Shown: positions 9,033 to 18,581, numbered from the stretch's first letter. The stretch: DNA of 64,000 bases from Clostridium sp. OF09-36 (GCF_003481985.1 NZ_QUMD01000002.1:257590-321589), one strand, 5' to 3'. Notes: a model not told the origin generated them from the letters alone. Made by a program: numbers and translations.

Positions 9033-10019
9033 CTATCCAATGTATTTTCTATGAGCAATCTTCACATTACTCTGCTTAACCATTGCGTATTGCAATGTTG
9101 TATCTATTCGTTGATGCCCCAATAATTTTTGCAACTGTTCAATCGGCATTCCCTTATCAATCGCAACTGTTGCCAGTGTTCTTCGAAATTTATGCGGATG
9201 AACCTTGTCTATATTCAATCGTTTCCCCATTTCCCGTAATCTCAACTCTATACCACCAATTTTCATACGTTTGTACGGTGCTTTTAAAGATACAAATAGG
9301 GCTGATTCATTATCTGTTCTTGCATCAAGATAATTCTGCAAATGTAACTTAGTTCGTGCATCAAAATACACCATTCGTTCTTTATCGCCTTTACCAAATA
9401 CTATGCACTCTCTTTCATCAAATGAAATATCATCTCTATTTAATAAAACCAGTTCTCCAACTCTCATTCCTGTGGATGCAAGTATATCAATCAATGCCAA
9501 ATCTCTTGGATTGTCACAATTATCCCTCATTGTCTCCAGTTGCTCATCTGTATACGTTTCCTTTATCACGCTAGCGGACTTAATTCTATGTATTCTACGT
9601 ACAGGGCTTTTTATAATATAATCCTCATCTTCCAGCCATGCAAAGAAGCTCGAAAATATTCTTCTTATATTATCAATCGTCACCTTACTTGATTCCTTTT
9701 CAGCCTGATATTTCGATAGATATGTTCGAAGATCTTCCGTTTCAATTGTGCATACTGTTTTTCCAATACTTTCCATCATTTGATAAATGGTATTTCTGTA
9801 ATATGTTAAAGTTTTCTCCGAACATCCCTCTATTCTCTTTGCAGATAAAAATATCTCCAAATAATCCTGTGTTTCCTGTTCATTTTCTTCGTCTTTTCTA
9901 GTCACAATGGCAACATTATATAAATTTACCTCTAATACATCTTTCAATTTTTTTAATTGTCCATTATTAAGTGACGGAAGCATCGCATTAATAATTTCCG
10001 TTATTATTTTTTCTTTCAT
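9033..10019 (-). CDS. Tyrosine recombinase of the hsdS inversion system
   Basis: A 328-residue tyrosine recombinase of the XerC/D type. The N-terminal SAM-like core-binding domain covers about 45-140; the catalytic domain has the first Arg in STGMRVGELV, the box HPHKFRRTLAT, His in LLGHQRID and the nucleophile Tyr in TTLQYAMVK. It sits inside the invertible region between hsdS and the silent cassettes, as do the recombinases of known phase-variable type I systems. The start has AAAGGAG eight bases upstream. Two hairpins separate it from hsdS. It probably acts on the 16-bp core sites; this is inference from position. Confidence 0.9.
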   Translation of the reverse strand: MKEKIITEIINAMLPSLNNGQLKKLKDVLEVNLYNVAIVTRKDEENEQETQDYLEIFLSAKRIEGCSEKTLTYYRNTIYQMMESIGKTVCTIETEDLRTYLSKYQAEKESSKVTIDNIRRIFSSFFAWLEDEDYIIKSPVRRIHRIKSASVIKETYTDEQLETMRDNCDNPRDLALIDILASTGMRVGELVLLNRDDISFDERECIVFGKGDKERMVYFDARTKLHLQNYLDARTDNESALFVSLKAPYKRMKIGGIELRLREMGKRLNIDKVHPHKFRRTLATVAIDKGMPIEQLQKLLGHQRIDTTLQYAMVKQSNVKIAHRKYIG

Positions 10020-10040
10020 GTGTTTCTCCTTTATACGTGA

Positions 10041-10090
10041 GAACCACCATGAAGTGGAGTTCTATGATTTGCTCTTGCCACTTTCAAGAG
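10041..10090 (-). terminator. Paired hairpins between hsdS and the recombinase gene
   Basis: Two inverted repeats, GAACCACC...GGAGTTC (10041-10062) and CTCTTG...CAAGAG (10072-10090), lie between the hsdS stop and the recombinase ribosome site. They have no long T-run, so they may attenuate read-through rather than stop it. Confidence 0.35.
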
Positions 10091-10104
10091 TTAATTTTTC
10101 TATT

Positions 10105-10133
10105 ATAAATGATTATTTAGCGGATCAATCTTC
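10105..10133 (+). repeat. 29-bp inverted repeat of the hsdS system, inner right copy
   Basis: Plus-strand copy of the repeat at 8476-8504, starting with ATAAATGATTATTTAG. It overlaps the last codons of the expressed hsdS on the other strand, so each hsdS 3' end carries an inverted recombination site. Confidence 0.88.
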
Positions 10134-11405
10134 GATAGCGGTTTGACTATTCATAAGCATGGGAAGAAGCCAGTCACGTAAGTTTGTTAAGGAACGAATT
10201 TCTTCATCATTTTTTGCTTTTAATGGTAATGTGGATGTAAGCCTATCTTCAAATTGTTTTATAACCGACATTGGTGGTACGCATAACACTGTATCCAAAA
10301 GTGTATTTATGCGGATGCCTTTAAAAATACTACCAGTGGAACTTGATGTAGCATATTTTATAAAAGAATCGCTCATAAAATATAAATACAGATAAGCAGA
10401 TGTCATCACACTATAATTGGGTCGAATTGAAAATACCGATTCATTAATATCCCAATCTGTTGGTGCAGATTGAATCAGATAGCATCTACCTAATGGAGCA
10501 ATGCTTGCAAATAAAATGTCGCCAATTTTGATGTCGGATCTATTATGGATAATTGCATGAGCTGATTCATCAATAGTGTCACAACCAGTGAAATCTAAAG
10601 TTCCTTTGGTTGTAAGATTTTTTACAGTGATATATTTTATATTTCCTGAACCTAATTTAAAGTTGTTTCTAGGATTCAATCCTGTACAAATATTGGAAAT
10701 AACATCCTTCACTTTAAGAATTTTCCAACCATCAGGAATAACATAACCATTAGTATTAATCATTTTTCCACCAGATGATTTATATGGATTTCCATTATCA
10801 TCTGGAAAATCAAATTGAACAAACCAATAGTCGTAGATGGTCTTTGCCATCTCTTCTAAATAATCATTTATCTCTCTATTCTTCTGAATTTTACACTCAA
10901 TCGAATAAAGCATATCGCCTATCTTCACCTGCTCATCGTAATCTGGCAAATACACATCTAAGAATGTAAAAATATCCTCATTAAAGCTTGCTCTTAGAGT
11001 CATAAATGCATTATTGGTTACAGCTTTACGAAATAGTTCACTTCTAAAATAAAATGCCATATATTTCGGATAAACAAAACCTTTCTTTTTAGGTCTAAGT
11101 CTTTTCGTAAATCCACTATATGTTGCTTTGGGATAATCTTTTACAGCAACACAACTCATTGCCAGCTCATCAATTGTCTCACTGGTTCTGGTAATAAAAA
11201 CATCACCCTCTTTGATAGAGTATATTTCCTGTTCTTTCTCGCTTGTATCCATTAAATCAGGTAATTCATCCGGCAAAAAATAGTTATTAAAAACTGTTCC
11301 AAAAGAAGCAAACGGTGCACCATGTCCAGCTTGATCCTTTGTAGAAGATATTCCAGAACTCATATCATATAATTCAGATAATGCATATTTCGTAATCTTA
11401 CTCAT
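10125..11405 (-). CDS. hsdS: Type I restriction-modification specificity subunit HsdS (expressed allele)
   Basis: A complete two-domain HsdS of 426 residues. The first target-recognition domain covers about 1-155, the central conserved helix about 160-205 (IQKNREINDYLEEMAKTI), the second domain about 215-370 (ILKVKDVISNICTGLNP) and the C-terminal conserved helix ends at LRDWLLPMLMN. It sets the bipartite DNA target for both the methylase and nuclease complexes. The start overlaps the end of hsdM by eight bases, so translation is coupled. The second half lies beyond the recombination site at 10856-10871 and can be exchanged by inversion. Confidence 0.95.
   Translation of the reverse strand: MSKITKYALSELYDMSSGISSTKDQAGHGAPFASFGTVFNNYFLPDELPDLMDTSEKEQEIYSIKEGDVFITRTSETIDELAMSCVAVKDYPKATYSGFTKRLRPKKKGFVYPKYMAFYFRSELFRKAVTNNAFMTLRASFNEDIFTFLDVYLPDYDEQVKIGDMLYSIECKIQKNREINDYLEEMAKTIYDYWFVQFDFPDDNGNPYKSSGGKMINTNGYVIPDGWKILKVKDVISNICTGLNPRNNFKLGSGNIKYITVKNLTTKGTLDFTGCDTIDESAHAIIHNRSDIKIGDILFASIAPLGRCYLIQSAPTDWDINESVFSIRPNYSVMTSAYLYLYFMSDSFIKYATSSSTGSIFKGIRINTLLDTVLCVPPMSVIKQFEDRLTSTLPLKAKNDEEIRSLTNLRDWLLPMLMNSQTAIED
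10760..10871 (-). repeat. 112-bp inverted repeat of the hsdS inversion system, right copy
   Basis: Perfect reverse complement of 7768-7879, checked base by base. It lies in the centre of the expressed hsdS, exactly at the joint between the two target-recognition domains. Confidence 0.92.
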
Positions 11406-13035
11406 ACTTCACCTTCTTCAACTGTTCCAGAATCTCCGCCTGCAAAGCATTACCCTCAGCAAATAATTCTGTCAGTTTATCCGTATAATCATTCATTTTT
11501 GCCTGAAACTCTTCCTGTGTCAGTTCTACATACTCAATCTTTACTTCAAAGTACTGTCCGGCACTAAAAGAACACTTCTTCTGCTCTATCTTGTCATAAT
11601 CTACAACAACAGAGAAATCTTCTTTCGCTTCAAAATTATTGAAAGTATTAATAATATCCTCAATTTCTTCATCAGAAAGTACCGTTCTCTGGTTTTTGCC
11701 ATCCACCTTAACCTTAGTTCCAAGTTTGGAGGCATCCATAAGTATCACTTTGTTATATTTCTTTGTATTGTCAAGAAATACAACGGATACATTTGTGCCT
11801 GTTGTTGCAAAAATATTACTTGGCATGGATACAACACCTCGTAACATTTGTTCTTTCACTATACGCTCTCGTATTGTCTTTGGTATGCCCGTTCCTGCTG
11901 TTAAGAATCCTGTCGGCACAACAATTGCAGCTCTGCCACTATTCTCCTTCATGGAAAAAATTATGTGCTGAAGAAACATCTGATAAATTGCCATACTGTC
12001 TTTTTTCTTATCAGGGACTTTTGGCACTCCCGCCCAGAATCTTTCCTTATAAGTTTCTCCTGCCAATGTATCTCTATTATCTGAAAAATCCACATTAAAA
12101 GGCGGATTGCTGACGATATAGTCAAACTTCATCAATCCATTCTTCTGTCGATTCAAGTGCTGTGGTGATAATAATGTGTCACCATGCACTACGTGACCCA
12201 GTGAATGTACAAGATTATTCAGAATAAGATTCAGGCGCAGAAATTCATTTGATTTCTGGGAAATATCCTGTGTATATATTGTACAATTATTCTCGCCTAT
12301 TTCATGTGCAAGTGCCAATACAAGCGTTCCTGAACCTGCCGCCGGATCATATACTGTAACATTCTGAGTTCCTTGTGGAACCATAATTCTTGCTATAATG
12401 CTTGCTATGGAATGTGGTGTATAATACTCGGCATACTTGCCAAAGTCTTTGTTGTAATCCTTAATCAGATACTCAAATATAGTTGCAAAAAAATCATATT
12501 TCTGTGAAAATGCATCTGCAAAACTGAAAGTAACAAGCTTATCAATCATCGCCTTGCAGAAGTCAGATCTACGATTAGACTCTGTTACATTGAGTGATAA
12601 ATTCTGATCAAATAAACGAATCTTATCTCCTGAGCCGGTACTCACTGAAAACACATCAAGGTTCGTATTAGAAATATCCCATAAGGTTGCATCAAACAAT
12701 CCATTGAACTTATCATCATTTTTATGGTTGAACAGATATGAAATAAAATGCTCTCTTTTCAGTTTTGCAGTTGCTGGCGGTAACAGCATCATAAGCATTT
12801 CATAATCATCATCTGACATATCGTTTAATGCTTGCTCAATATTCTTGGAATCTTTCAATTTTTCATCTGCTTGTCGAACCTCATAAAGGAACTTGTCATT
12901 CAAAAATTTATACAGGAAGATTTCTGTAATAATTTTATACTCACTACTGGCATTGCCAAGTCCAAAGTTGACACATACGGTTTTTAAGTCATCAATCATC
13001 TGTTTTGTATTTGCTATTATTGTTTCTGTTGTCAT
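11398..13035 (-). CDS. hsdM: Type I restriction-modification DNA methyltransferase HsdM
   Basis: N6-adenine methyltransferase subunit of about 545 residues. The N-terminal HsdM helical domain is followed by the SAM-binding motif VYDPAAGSGTLVLAL and the catalytic motif IVSNPPFNVDF. I chose the ATG at 13035, which overlaps the hsdR stop codon by one base (TGATG); an upstream ATG at 13080 would lie inside hsdR. A C-terminal coiled stretch (QAEILEQLKKVKYE) is typical for contact with HsdS. The three genes hsdR-hsdM-hsdS form one operon. Confidence 0.96.
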   Translation of the reverse strand: MTTETIIANTKQMIDDLKTVCVNFGLGNASSEYKIITEIFLYKFLNDKFLYEVRQADEKLKDSKNIEQALNDMSDDDYEMLMMLLPPATAKLKREHFISYLFNHKNDDKFNGLFDATLWDISNTNLDVFSVSTGSGDKIRLFDQNLSLNVTESNRRSDFCKAMIDKLVTFSFADAFSQKYDFFATIFEYLIKDYNKDFGKYAEYYTPHSIASIIARIMVPQGTQNVTVYDPAAGSGTLVLALAHEIGENNCTIYTQDISQKSNEFLRLNLILNNLVHSLGHVVHGDTLLSPQHLNRQKNGLMKFDYIVSNPPFNVDFSDNRDTLAGETYKERFWAGVPKVPDKKKDSMAIYQMFLQHIIFSMKENSGRAAIVVPTGFLTAGTGIPKTIRERIVKEQMLRGVVSMPSNIFATTGTNVSVVFLDNTKKYNKVILMDASKLGTKVKVDGKNQRTVLSDEEIEDIINTFNNFEAKEDFSVVVDYDKIEQKKCSFSAGQYFEVKIEYVELTQEEFQAKMNDYTDKLTELFAEGNALQAEILEQLKKVKYE

Positions 13036-16000
13036 CAGGATACCCAATCCCTTTCTGATATATATTCTTTTGACAGACAATTATCTATAAATAGAATTTG
13101 CTGCCGTTCTATCTTCACATTTTCTCCTAAGCATGCCTTTAAAATGATAGGCTGCAAGGATTTCATAAAGTAATCCTCATTATCAAGGATGTTTTCATTA
13201 TGAGCTATCTGGTCATCAGCCTCAGACTTAACTGTCATTAAAATTCTATGTACAGTAATCGCATCTGCTATCGGTGGTGGACTTCCCATTATCCTTTTAT
13301 GAGTTCTCATATATTTAACATCTCCGGAATACTTTACTGCAAGCATCCGATCTGCAAGATTGCGTTTCTCTGCTTTCTTCCGCAATGAACCCAGTTCACC
13401 CATCATCTGCCTCATTTCATCTGCTGTGAGTTCTTCAATATTTTTCTTTTTGAATACTCTCTTCAATTCATCAAGAAGTGATATGTACTCCGGATCTTTT
13501 GGATCAAGGCATCTGTCCACAATCTCTCTCCTTGTTTTTTCCAGCGTATCTCTAAACGCATCAGCTATCAGAAGCTCTTCTTCTTTGATCTTACGGAACT
13601 GAAAATCAATCTGGTCAAGCGCCATGTTAAGCACCTGTGTCATATCTTCCGAAGAATTAATGCTATTCTTCAAGTTTACAATACTGATTCTGTTATTGAC
13701 CTCATTCAAACATTTAATCGCATTCTCAACATTAAAGTGTTCGTACAGATCTTCATAGCCATATAACCGTATCAGGTTATACATTACTTTGTAATTCTCT
13801 AATGCCTGCCGTAAGTCAAGTAGCTGCTTCTTATCATCAATCGCATTAATCTGGTTAATAAAGCTAACCACGTTACTTGTATCATACAGAAATAATTGAT
13901 TTTTGACCTCGTTTAAATCTTTTTCAATCTCTTCCTTGCTCTTAAAGATATTGCTGTAATTCTGAACTTCATCTCCTAGTTCTGACTGAAGTTCATCAAA
14001 ATAGGCTTTATTCGTCTTATCAAACTCATCCTTAATATTTGCAAAATCAACAACATATCCATAATGATACCCTTTGTAAGGTCGGTTTACCCTTGTCAAA
14101 GTCTGTAATAAATTATGGGCCTTAATCATTCTGGCAAGATACTGTTTCTTTAACCTAGGGGCATCAAAACCTGTCAGAAGCATATTATAAACAACAAGAA
14201 TATCAATATTACCCTTTTTAAATTCTTCTTGCTCGTCTTTTCTGTCCTGTTTTGTTCCCTCATCATGAAGTATTAGTGCATGAGTATACGCTGAAAAGCG
14301 ATTCAATTGCTTATCAACCTCTCTTGCCTGCTCAGAAGAATCACATACAATCATTGCACCGATAGAAGAATCCAGTGCATTTCTGCCTTCTCCAAAATCA
14401 TGTACAATATATTCAACCATCTTCTCAACAAATTTAGGATGAGCATACAACTCTTTCTTTACAATACTTCCCTGTCTTACAATCTGATCCAGCGTATCGT
14501 TCATCTGGTTCTTATATGTAGTTTCTATCTCTTCCCGAATCAGTTTTAACGTATAACCATCTGCAATGGACTGATTATAATAATATTTATGAATATAATT
14601 TCCAAACACATCTTTTGTATTATAGCCTTCTCCGATCAATGGCGTTCCTGTCAACGCTATCATTACCGCATTTCTATCCGATGACATCAGGTTAGCGAGA
14701 AATGAACCTGTTGGATTATAGCTACGATGTGCCTCATCCAAAAAATAAATTCTCTGTACATTGACATTATAATCAGCAGGCTTTGTCACTGATTCTTTCG
14801 AGAACTTCTGTATATTAAGCACAGTCATCGTAGTTTTACCACTTGTATTTGACTCTCCCGGATTGATTATATCATTTACAAACTGTTTCTTGTCCTTTAT
14901 CATCTTGACGTTAAGACCTCTGGCTTCAAATTCACTTTTTGCCTGTTCTGCCAGATCCAATCTGTCTACTATAAAATAAAACTTTGCAATTTTTCCTTCT
15001 TCTTTGCTGAAATAATCGGTCAAATATCTTACATTAGAGTATGCCAATGCTGTTTTTCCGCTGCCCTGTGTATGCCAGATAACACCCTTTCTGATGCCTT
15101 CACGTAACTTATCACGTATTGCCATAGTTGCAAACATCTGAGGGTAACGCATAATATGTTTCTCTATCTGCGTAATTCCATCTTTATTCGTAGTGGTCTT
15201 ATAACAGATCCCATATTTCAATAAAAATAATAGTCTGCCTTTTGTATATAAAGATGTAATAATACGATTTGTCGGCGAATCCTCATTTATAGAAGATGTA
15301 TATTCAGGTGTTCCTTTAATTGCAATAAGATTCGTATCTGACAAAATAAAAGCTTCATCATCAGTATCTATAGCTTTCATTTTCGCCCTCAGCTCTTCTA
15401 CTCTCTGCTCCCTAAATTTACTAAAAAACATTCTGGTATAGCTGCTGGAAGCATAAAATGCCCCCTGTATCGGTTCGATATCAGAATCATCATACTCATT
15501 ATTATTAGAAAACACAGTAAACTGCGTGATTCCCACAAATTTACGATAGATTTTATTACCAAAGCGTCTTTCCATGCGGTTACGCTCCGTAAGAATGCCT
15601 TCTCTATTATTCTGACGCTTTACCTCGATAAATGATAACGGCATTCCATTTATTAATACAGTAATATCAGGTCTGAAATTATCATCACCATTCTCGTATG
15701 GAAGTTCCGTTACTACTGTGTAGTCATTCTGTAATCCACTCTCATCATCAAAATCAATTAACTTTATATCGTTTATTCCTGACTGCAGAATATTAAAAAA
15801 TGATTTGCCTAAATCCTCATTATCCAGTTTTATCTTTATTTCATCAATAATTTTCTTAGCATCATCAAGGGTAAAATCAGCCTGATTGATTCTATTTATG
15901 GCAGATAAAAATTTCCCGTAAAAAATATTTGTATCTCCGTCATAGTCCACATTACGTTCTTTATCTTTAATTGACATATAAGTATATCCAAGCCTTGTAA

Positions 16001-16055
16001 AATGTACAAGTGCCGGAATCTTTACTCTTGAATCTTCCGGTCTCTCCATAAACAT
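13035..16055 (-). CDS. hsdR: Type I restriction enzyme translocase/nuclease subunit HsdR
   Basis: The 1006-residue motor and nuclease of the type I system. Visible are the PD-(D/E)xK nuclease site (FRPDITVLINGMPLSFIEVK), Walker A WHTQGSGKTALAYSN, the DEAH-type box FLDEAHRSYN, motif III ALTGTPLIGE and motif VI TRVNRPYKG. I chose the start MFMERPEDSR because AGGAG lies seven bases upstream; earlier ATGs lack such a site. It is the first gene of the operon and appears intact, so the system is probably active in restriction. Confidence 0.95.
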   Translation of the reverse strand: MFMERPEDSRVKIPALVHFTRLGYTYMSIKDKERNVDYDGDTNIFYGKFLSAINRINQADFTLDDAKKIIDEIKIKLDNEDLGKSFFNILQSGINDIKLIDFDDESGLQNDYTVVTELPYENGDDNFRPDITVLINGMPLSFIEVKRQNNREGILTERNRMERRFGNKIYRKFVGITQFTVFSNNNEYDDSDIEPIQGAFYASSSYTRMFFSKFREQRVEELRAKMKAIDTDDEAFILSDTNLIAIKGTPEYTSSINEDSPTNRIITSLYTKGRLLFLLKYGICYKTTTNKDGITQIEKHIMRYPQMFATMAIRDKLREGIRKGVIWHTQGSGKTALAYSNVRYLTDYFSKEEGKIAKFYFIVDRLDLAEQAKSEFEARGLNVKMIKDKKQFVNDIINPGESNTSGKTTMTVLNIQKFSKESVTKPADYNVNVQRIYFLDEAHRSYNPTGSFLANLMSSDRNAVMIALTGTPLIGEGYNTKDVFGNYIHKYYYNQSIADGYTLKLIREEIETTYKNQMNDTLDQIVRQGSIVKKELYAHPKFVEKMVEYIVHDFGEGRNALDSSIGAMIVCDSSEQAREVDKQLNRFSAYTHALILHDEGTKQDRKDEQEEFKKGNIDILVVYNMLLTGFDAPRLKKQYLARMIKAHNLLQTLTRVNRPYKGYHYGYVVDFANIKDEFDKTNKAYFDELQSELGDEVQNYSNIFKSKEEIEKDLNEVKNQLFLYDTSNVVSFINQINAIDDKKQLLDLRQALENYKVMYNLIRLYGYEDLYEHFNVENAIKCLNEVNNRISIVNLKNSINSSEDMTQVLNMALDQIDFQFRKIKEEELLIADAFRDTLEKTRREIVDRCLDPKDPEYISLLDELKRVFKKKNIEELTADEMRQMMGELGSLRKKAEKRNLADRMLAVKYSGDVKYMRTHKRIMGSPPPIADAITVHRILMTVKSEADDQIAHNENILDNEDYFMKSLQPIILKACLGENVKIERQQILFIDNCLSKEYISERDWVS

Positions 16056-16177
16056 AAACCATCTCCTATACATCATTATTTCTTGCAAGAATCCTAAGTA
16101 TATTTATCCTGATTTCATTATAAACGTATATTCGAATCGCCGCCACCCCTTTTCCCTTTGGAATCAAAAATAAAAAC

Positions 16178-16213
16178 GACCCTGACCAGAGATTTTTCTC
16201 TCTCGTCAGGGTC
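16178..16213 (-). terminator. Rho-independent terminator
   Basis: Stem GACCCTGAC/GTCAGGGTC with a run of T on the minus strand (GTTTTTATTTTTG). It ends the minus-strand unit at 16224-16969 and insulates hsdR. Confidence 0.8.
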
Positions 16214-16223
16214 ATTCATAACT

Positions 16224-16313
16224 CTACAGCATATTGATCACAAATCCGGCCATCATGGTGGAAAGTACCGTGATTACCGTAATTCCACCAACTACATACG
16301 AAACATTTAACAT
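16224..16313 (-). CDS. Possible 29-residue hydrophobic peptide
   Basis: A short frame starting MLNVSYVVGGIT and ending FVINML forms a single membrane-like helix. It overlaps the last codons of the upstream gene and lies directly before a strong terminator. The ribosome site is poor (GGGAAA is about 20 bases away), so it could be chance. No family is recognised. Confidence 0.25.
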   Translation of the reverse strand: MLNVSYVVGGITVITVLSTMMAGFVINML

Positions 16314-16969
16314 ACAGACAGATGTAGAATTTCCCGCACCGCATCCAGCAGCGCATAATACAAATAGCAGTCTTTGACACGGGCCGCTGGATGCGAAAAG
16401 GAAATGACCAGCCTTTTATCATGTACAAAATACCCGATTCCCCGTGTCGTCATCTTCCATTCAATGGACTCACCCGGAAAACACGCATCCACAAAAGCAT
16501 GCTCTGTCCCGCAGCAAATCACAAGATCCGGCTGGTAAAGATCCAGCTGCTGTTTCAGAATACCGGCATTATTTAAAGCTTCCGTATAGACCTCTTTCCC
16601 ATTCGACACATAGCTTCCAGATGTTTTCTTTACATTCACTGCACAGATTTTAGGAAGCATCTGCTTTCTCCGTGTTCTGCAATCATGCTCTAACTGTTCC
16701 CACGAAAGTTCCTTTGGAAGACTGAAAATCCCCTGCGTCCACCTTGCGATATTATCCCATGTGGCATCGTGTTCCTGCTGTCTTCCGCCATGTCGCAAAT
16801 GCTCGCAGAGGCTCCAGCCGAATCCACCATTTACCTCTTTTAGCACATACATGATACGGGTAGCGGCCGATAAATATTCGGTCTCATTTGGCAAACCATC
16901 CTCAATCACACCGTGATCCAGCGTCCTAAGTTTGGTAAACAGTTTCGCTTGCGCTCCTGTCATAGTCAT
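16307..16969 (-). CDS. Conserved hypothetical protein, uracil-DNA-glycosylase-like fold possible
   Basis: About 220 residues. The stretch YQPDLVICCGTEHAF followed by a C-terminal SFSHPAARVKDCYLYY resembles the ligand loop plus HPS-type end of the uracil-DNA glycosylase superfamily, but the N-terminal catalytic motif is not convincing. Tyr/Trp-rich segments (EVNGGFGWSLCEHL) suggest a nucleic-acid or nucleotide pocket. I prefer the ATG at 16969 because AAGG sits 11 bases upstream. Genes of this type occur in defence and accessory regions; here it abuts the restriction island. Function not assigned. Confidence 0.6.
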   Translation of the reverse strand: MTMTGAQAKLFTKLRTLDHGVIEDGLPNETEYLSAATRIMYVLKEVNGGFGWSLCEHLRHGGRQQEHDATWDNIARWTQGIFSLPKELSWEQLEHDCRTRRKQMLPKICAVNVKKTSGSYVSNGKEVYTEALNNAGILKQQLDLYQPDLVICCGTEHAFVDACFPGESIEWKMTTRGIGYFVHDKRLVISFSHPAARVKDCYLYYALLDAVREILHLSVC

Positions 16970-17092
16970 GGCTGTTATCATCCTTAATGTACTTTGTCAT
17001 AATACTTTGCATTTTACTTCCGTATTATCTTACGTATTTTCTTCCCACATTATAGATCAATCATTTTCTATTTCCAAGTAAAACAATAAAAA

Positions 17093-17924
17093 CTATCGTC
17101 CCGGCTTCAACGGCCCGTAATAATAACTGGATGTTGCCCACCGTCAATCAGAAACGTGGAACCCGTAATGAATGCACCTTTCTCACTCATCAGGAGTTCT
17201 GCGACATTGGCTACTTCATCTGACGTTCCCGGACGGCCTGCCGGACATTTCGCAAACATGTTTTTGTAAAAATCGACGCACGGGGCCGTTGAGCTCATCG
17301 ATTGCAAGCGGTGTTACGATAATGCCCGGTGCGATTGCATTGATCCGCGCACCACGCTCTCCCCATTTTACAGACTCTGCCATGGTACGCTTTTCATTAC
17401 AGCGCTTCGCCAGCTGGTATGCATGCAGGGTGTCCTTGATCTGCCCCACCTGGAGCATCGGCAGTGCCAGTAATACTTCTGCCGGTGTGGTCGCAAGAAG
17501 CTCATCTTCCTCCAGAGTAAGCGCAGACATTCTCCAGCCAAACTGGCTGGAAATAGTAACACCTACGCCGCCTTTTCGAATTACCTTTCCGACTTCTTCT
17601 AAAAGTACTGCGGTACCATACAGATCCACCTTTAGAATCGTTTCGATGGATGCCTGGCTTGGGGAAACACCCACTACATTGACCAGCATGGAAATTTCGC
17701 CATACTGCCGTGCTGTTTCGATCATCTGCAAAATAGATGTCCGCGACGATAAATCCATCCAAACAGACTCTTGCATCGAATCCGGCATCATTCAAAATTT
17801 TAGAAATGTTCTGCGCATGCTCCAGGTTCTTATCACCAACGATGATTTTCTTTCCATATCCCATTCTCCGGGCAATCGCCATGCCAATCTGACATGCCCA
17901 GGTTAAAATCATTACCTCTTTCAT
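17093..17924 (-). pseudogene. Short-chain dehydrogenase/reductase, broken by several frameshifts
   Basis: Pieces in three frames add up to one SDR oxidoreductase: start MKEVMILTWACQIGMAIARRM, middle YGEISMLVNVVGVSPSQAS, Tyr/Lys region YQLAKRCNEKRT, RINAIAPGIIVTP, and end GRPGTSDEVANVAELL with ITGSTFLIDGG. Frame changes are needed near 17757, 17288 and 17130; the last is cured by one G in GGTGGG. The glycine-rich NAD-binding motif, normally TGAGQIG, reads TWACQIG, which single-base sequencing errors do not explain easily. With the truncated flavodoxin just upstream, this suggests true decay. The family reduces carbonyl substrates with NAD(P)H. Confidence 0.75.
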
Positions 17925-17932
17925 CTTCACGC

Positions 17933-18271
17933 TTACTCCTCTCCGACATGCAAGGAAAAGACCGCCATCGGGTAAGTTCCCCACCAGCATGGTCCCAGTA
18001 CAAACACATGATCATAGCCGGAGATATCATCCAGATATGCTGCTAACTCTGGTCTGGCATGACGCTTAAGTTCCTGCTTGGCCTGTTCAATGCATTCGTT
18101 ATAATCATCGCTGTAAGCTTCTGTCGTGCTTACCTCAAACAGGTCACCACCTACTGCCTTCTGAATATATTCTGCGCAGATCTCGGTATTTCCTTTTGCT
18201 AGCTTGACAATGCGGCCGTTCACGTAATTTTCACCCTTGCGTAAATAGTAGATAATAAGATTTTTGCTCAT
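17933..18271 (-). pseudogene. Flavodoxin-family protein, C-terminally truncated
   Basis: Starts MSKNLIIYYLRKGENYVNG, a flavodoxin FMN phosphate loop, and carries DDISGYDHVFVLGPCWWGTYPMAVFS, the second FMN loop. Intact relatives run to about 160-175 residues; this one stops after LHVGEE at 112 residues and lacks the last strands. The SDR start codon follows nine bases later, so a deletion has probably fused the two genes' neighbourhoods. The ribosome site GGAGG is intact. Likely non-functional. Confidence 0.7.
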
Positions 18272-18371
18272 TGTAATTTCCTCCTCATAATTTTCGTTTC
18301 CTGCTTTCACGTTGCGTAAGCATGTTGTGCTTCTACTATAGTTCTTCTGATCTTTTCAATCAGATAAGTGA

Positions 18372-18473
18372 AACCAGGAACCTGTTACCAAAACCTACTG
18401 CGCCTTTTGGAAGAAAGACAATTCCGGATATTATATCGAAGAATTTACTGAAATGCTGAAATCGGAATTTTAA
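18372..18473 (+). pseudogene. Remnant of a gene C-terminus, possibly a LysR-type regulator
   Basis: An open stretch without start codon reads EPVTKTYCAFWKKDNSGYY and ends EEFTEMLKSEF plus stop. This composition and ending are like the last helix of LysR regulators that often lie divergent from flavodoxin/SDR genes. The 5' part is gone. Supports decay of this locus; family assignment is tentative. Confidence 0.35.
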
Positions 18474-18517
18474 GTAATAAACAGGGCTGACGCATTAGCC
18501 GTTCAAGTATTTTAAAA

Positions 18518-18559
18518 GCCGGCGGCATGTTCCCTTGAAAATCGAAACATGCTGCCAGC
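18518..18559. terminator. Hairpin downstream of the small membrane protein gene
   Basis: Arms GCCGGCGGCATGTT and AACATGCTGCCAGC with A/T-rich flanks on both sides (TTTATATTTTT on plus, TTTTAAAAT on minus), so it may act in both directions. Confidence 0.6.
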
Positions 18560-18581
18560 TTTATATTTTTCTTATTCACGT

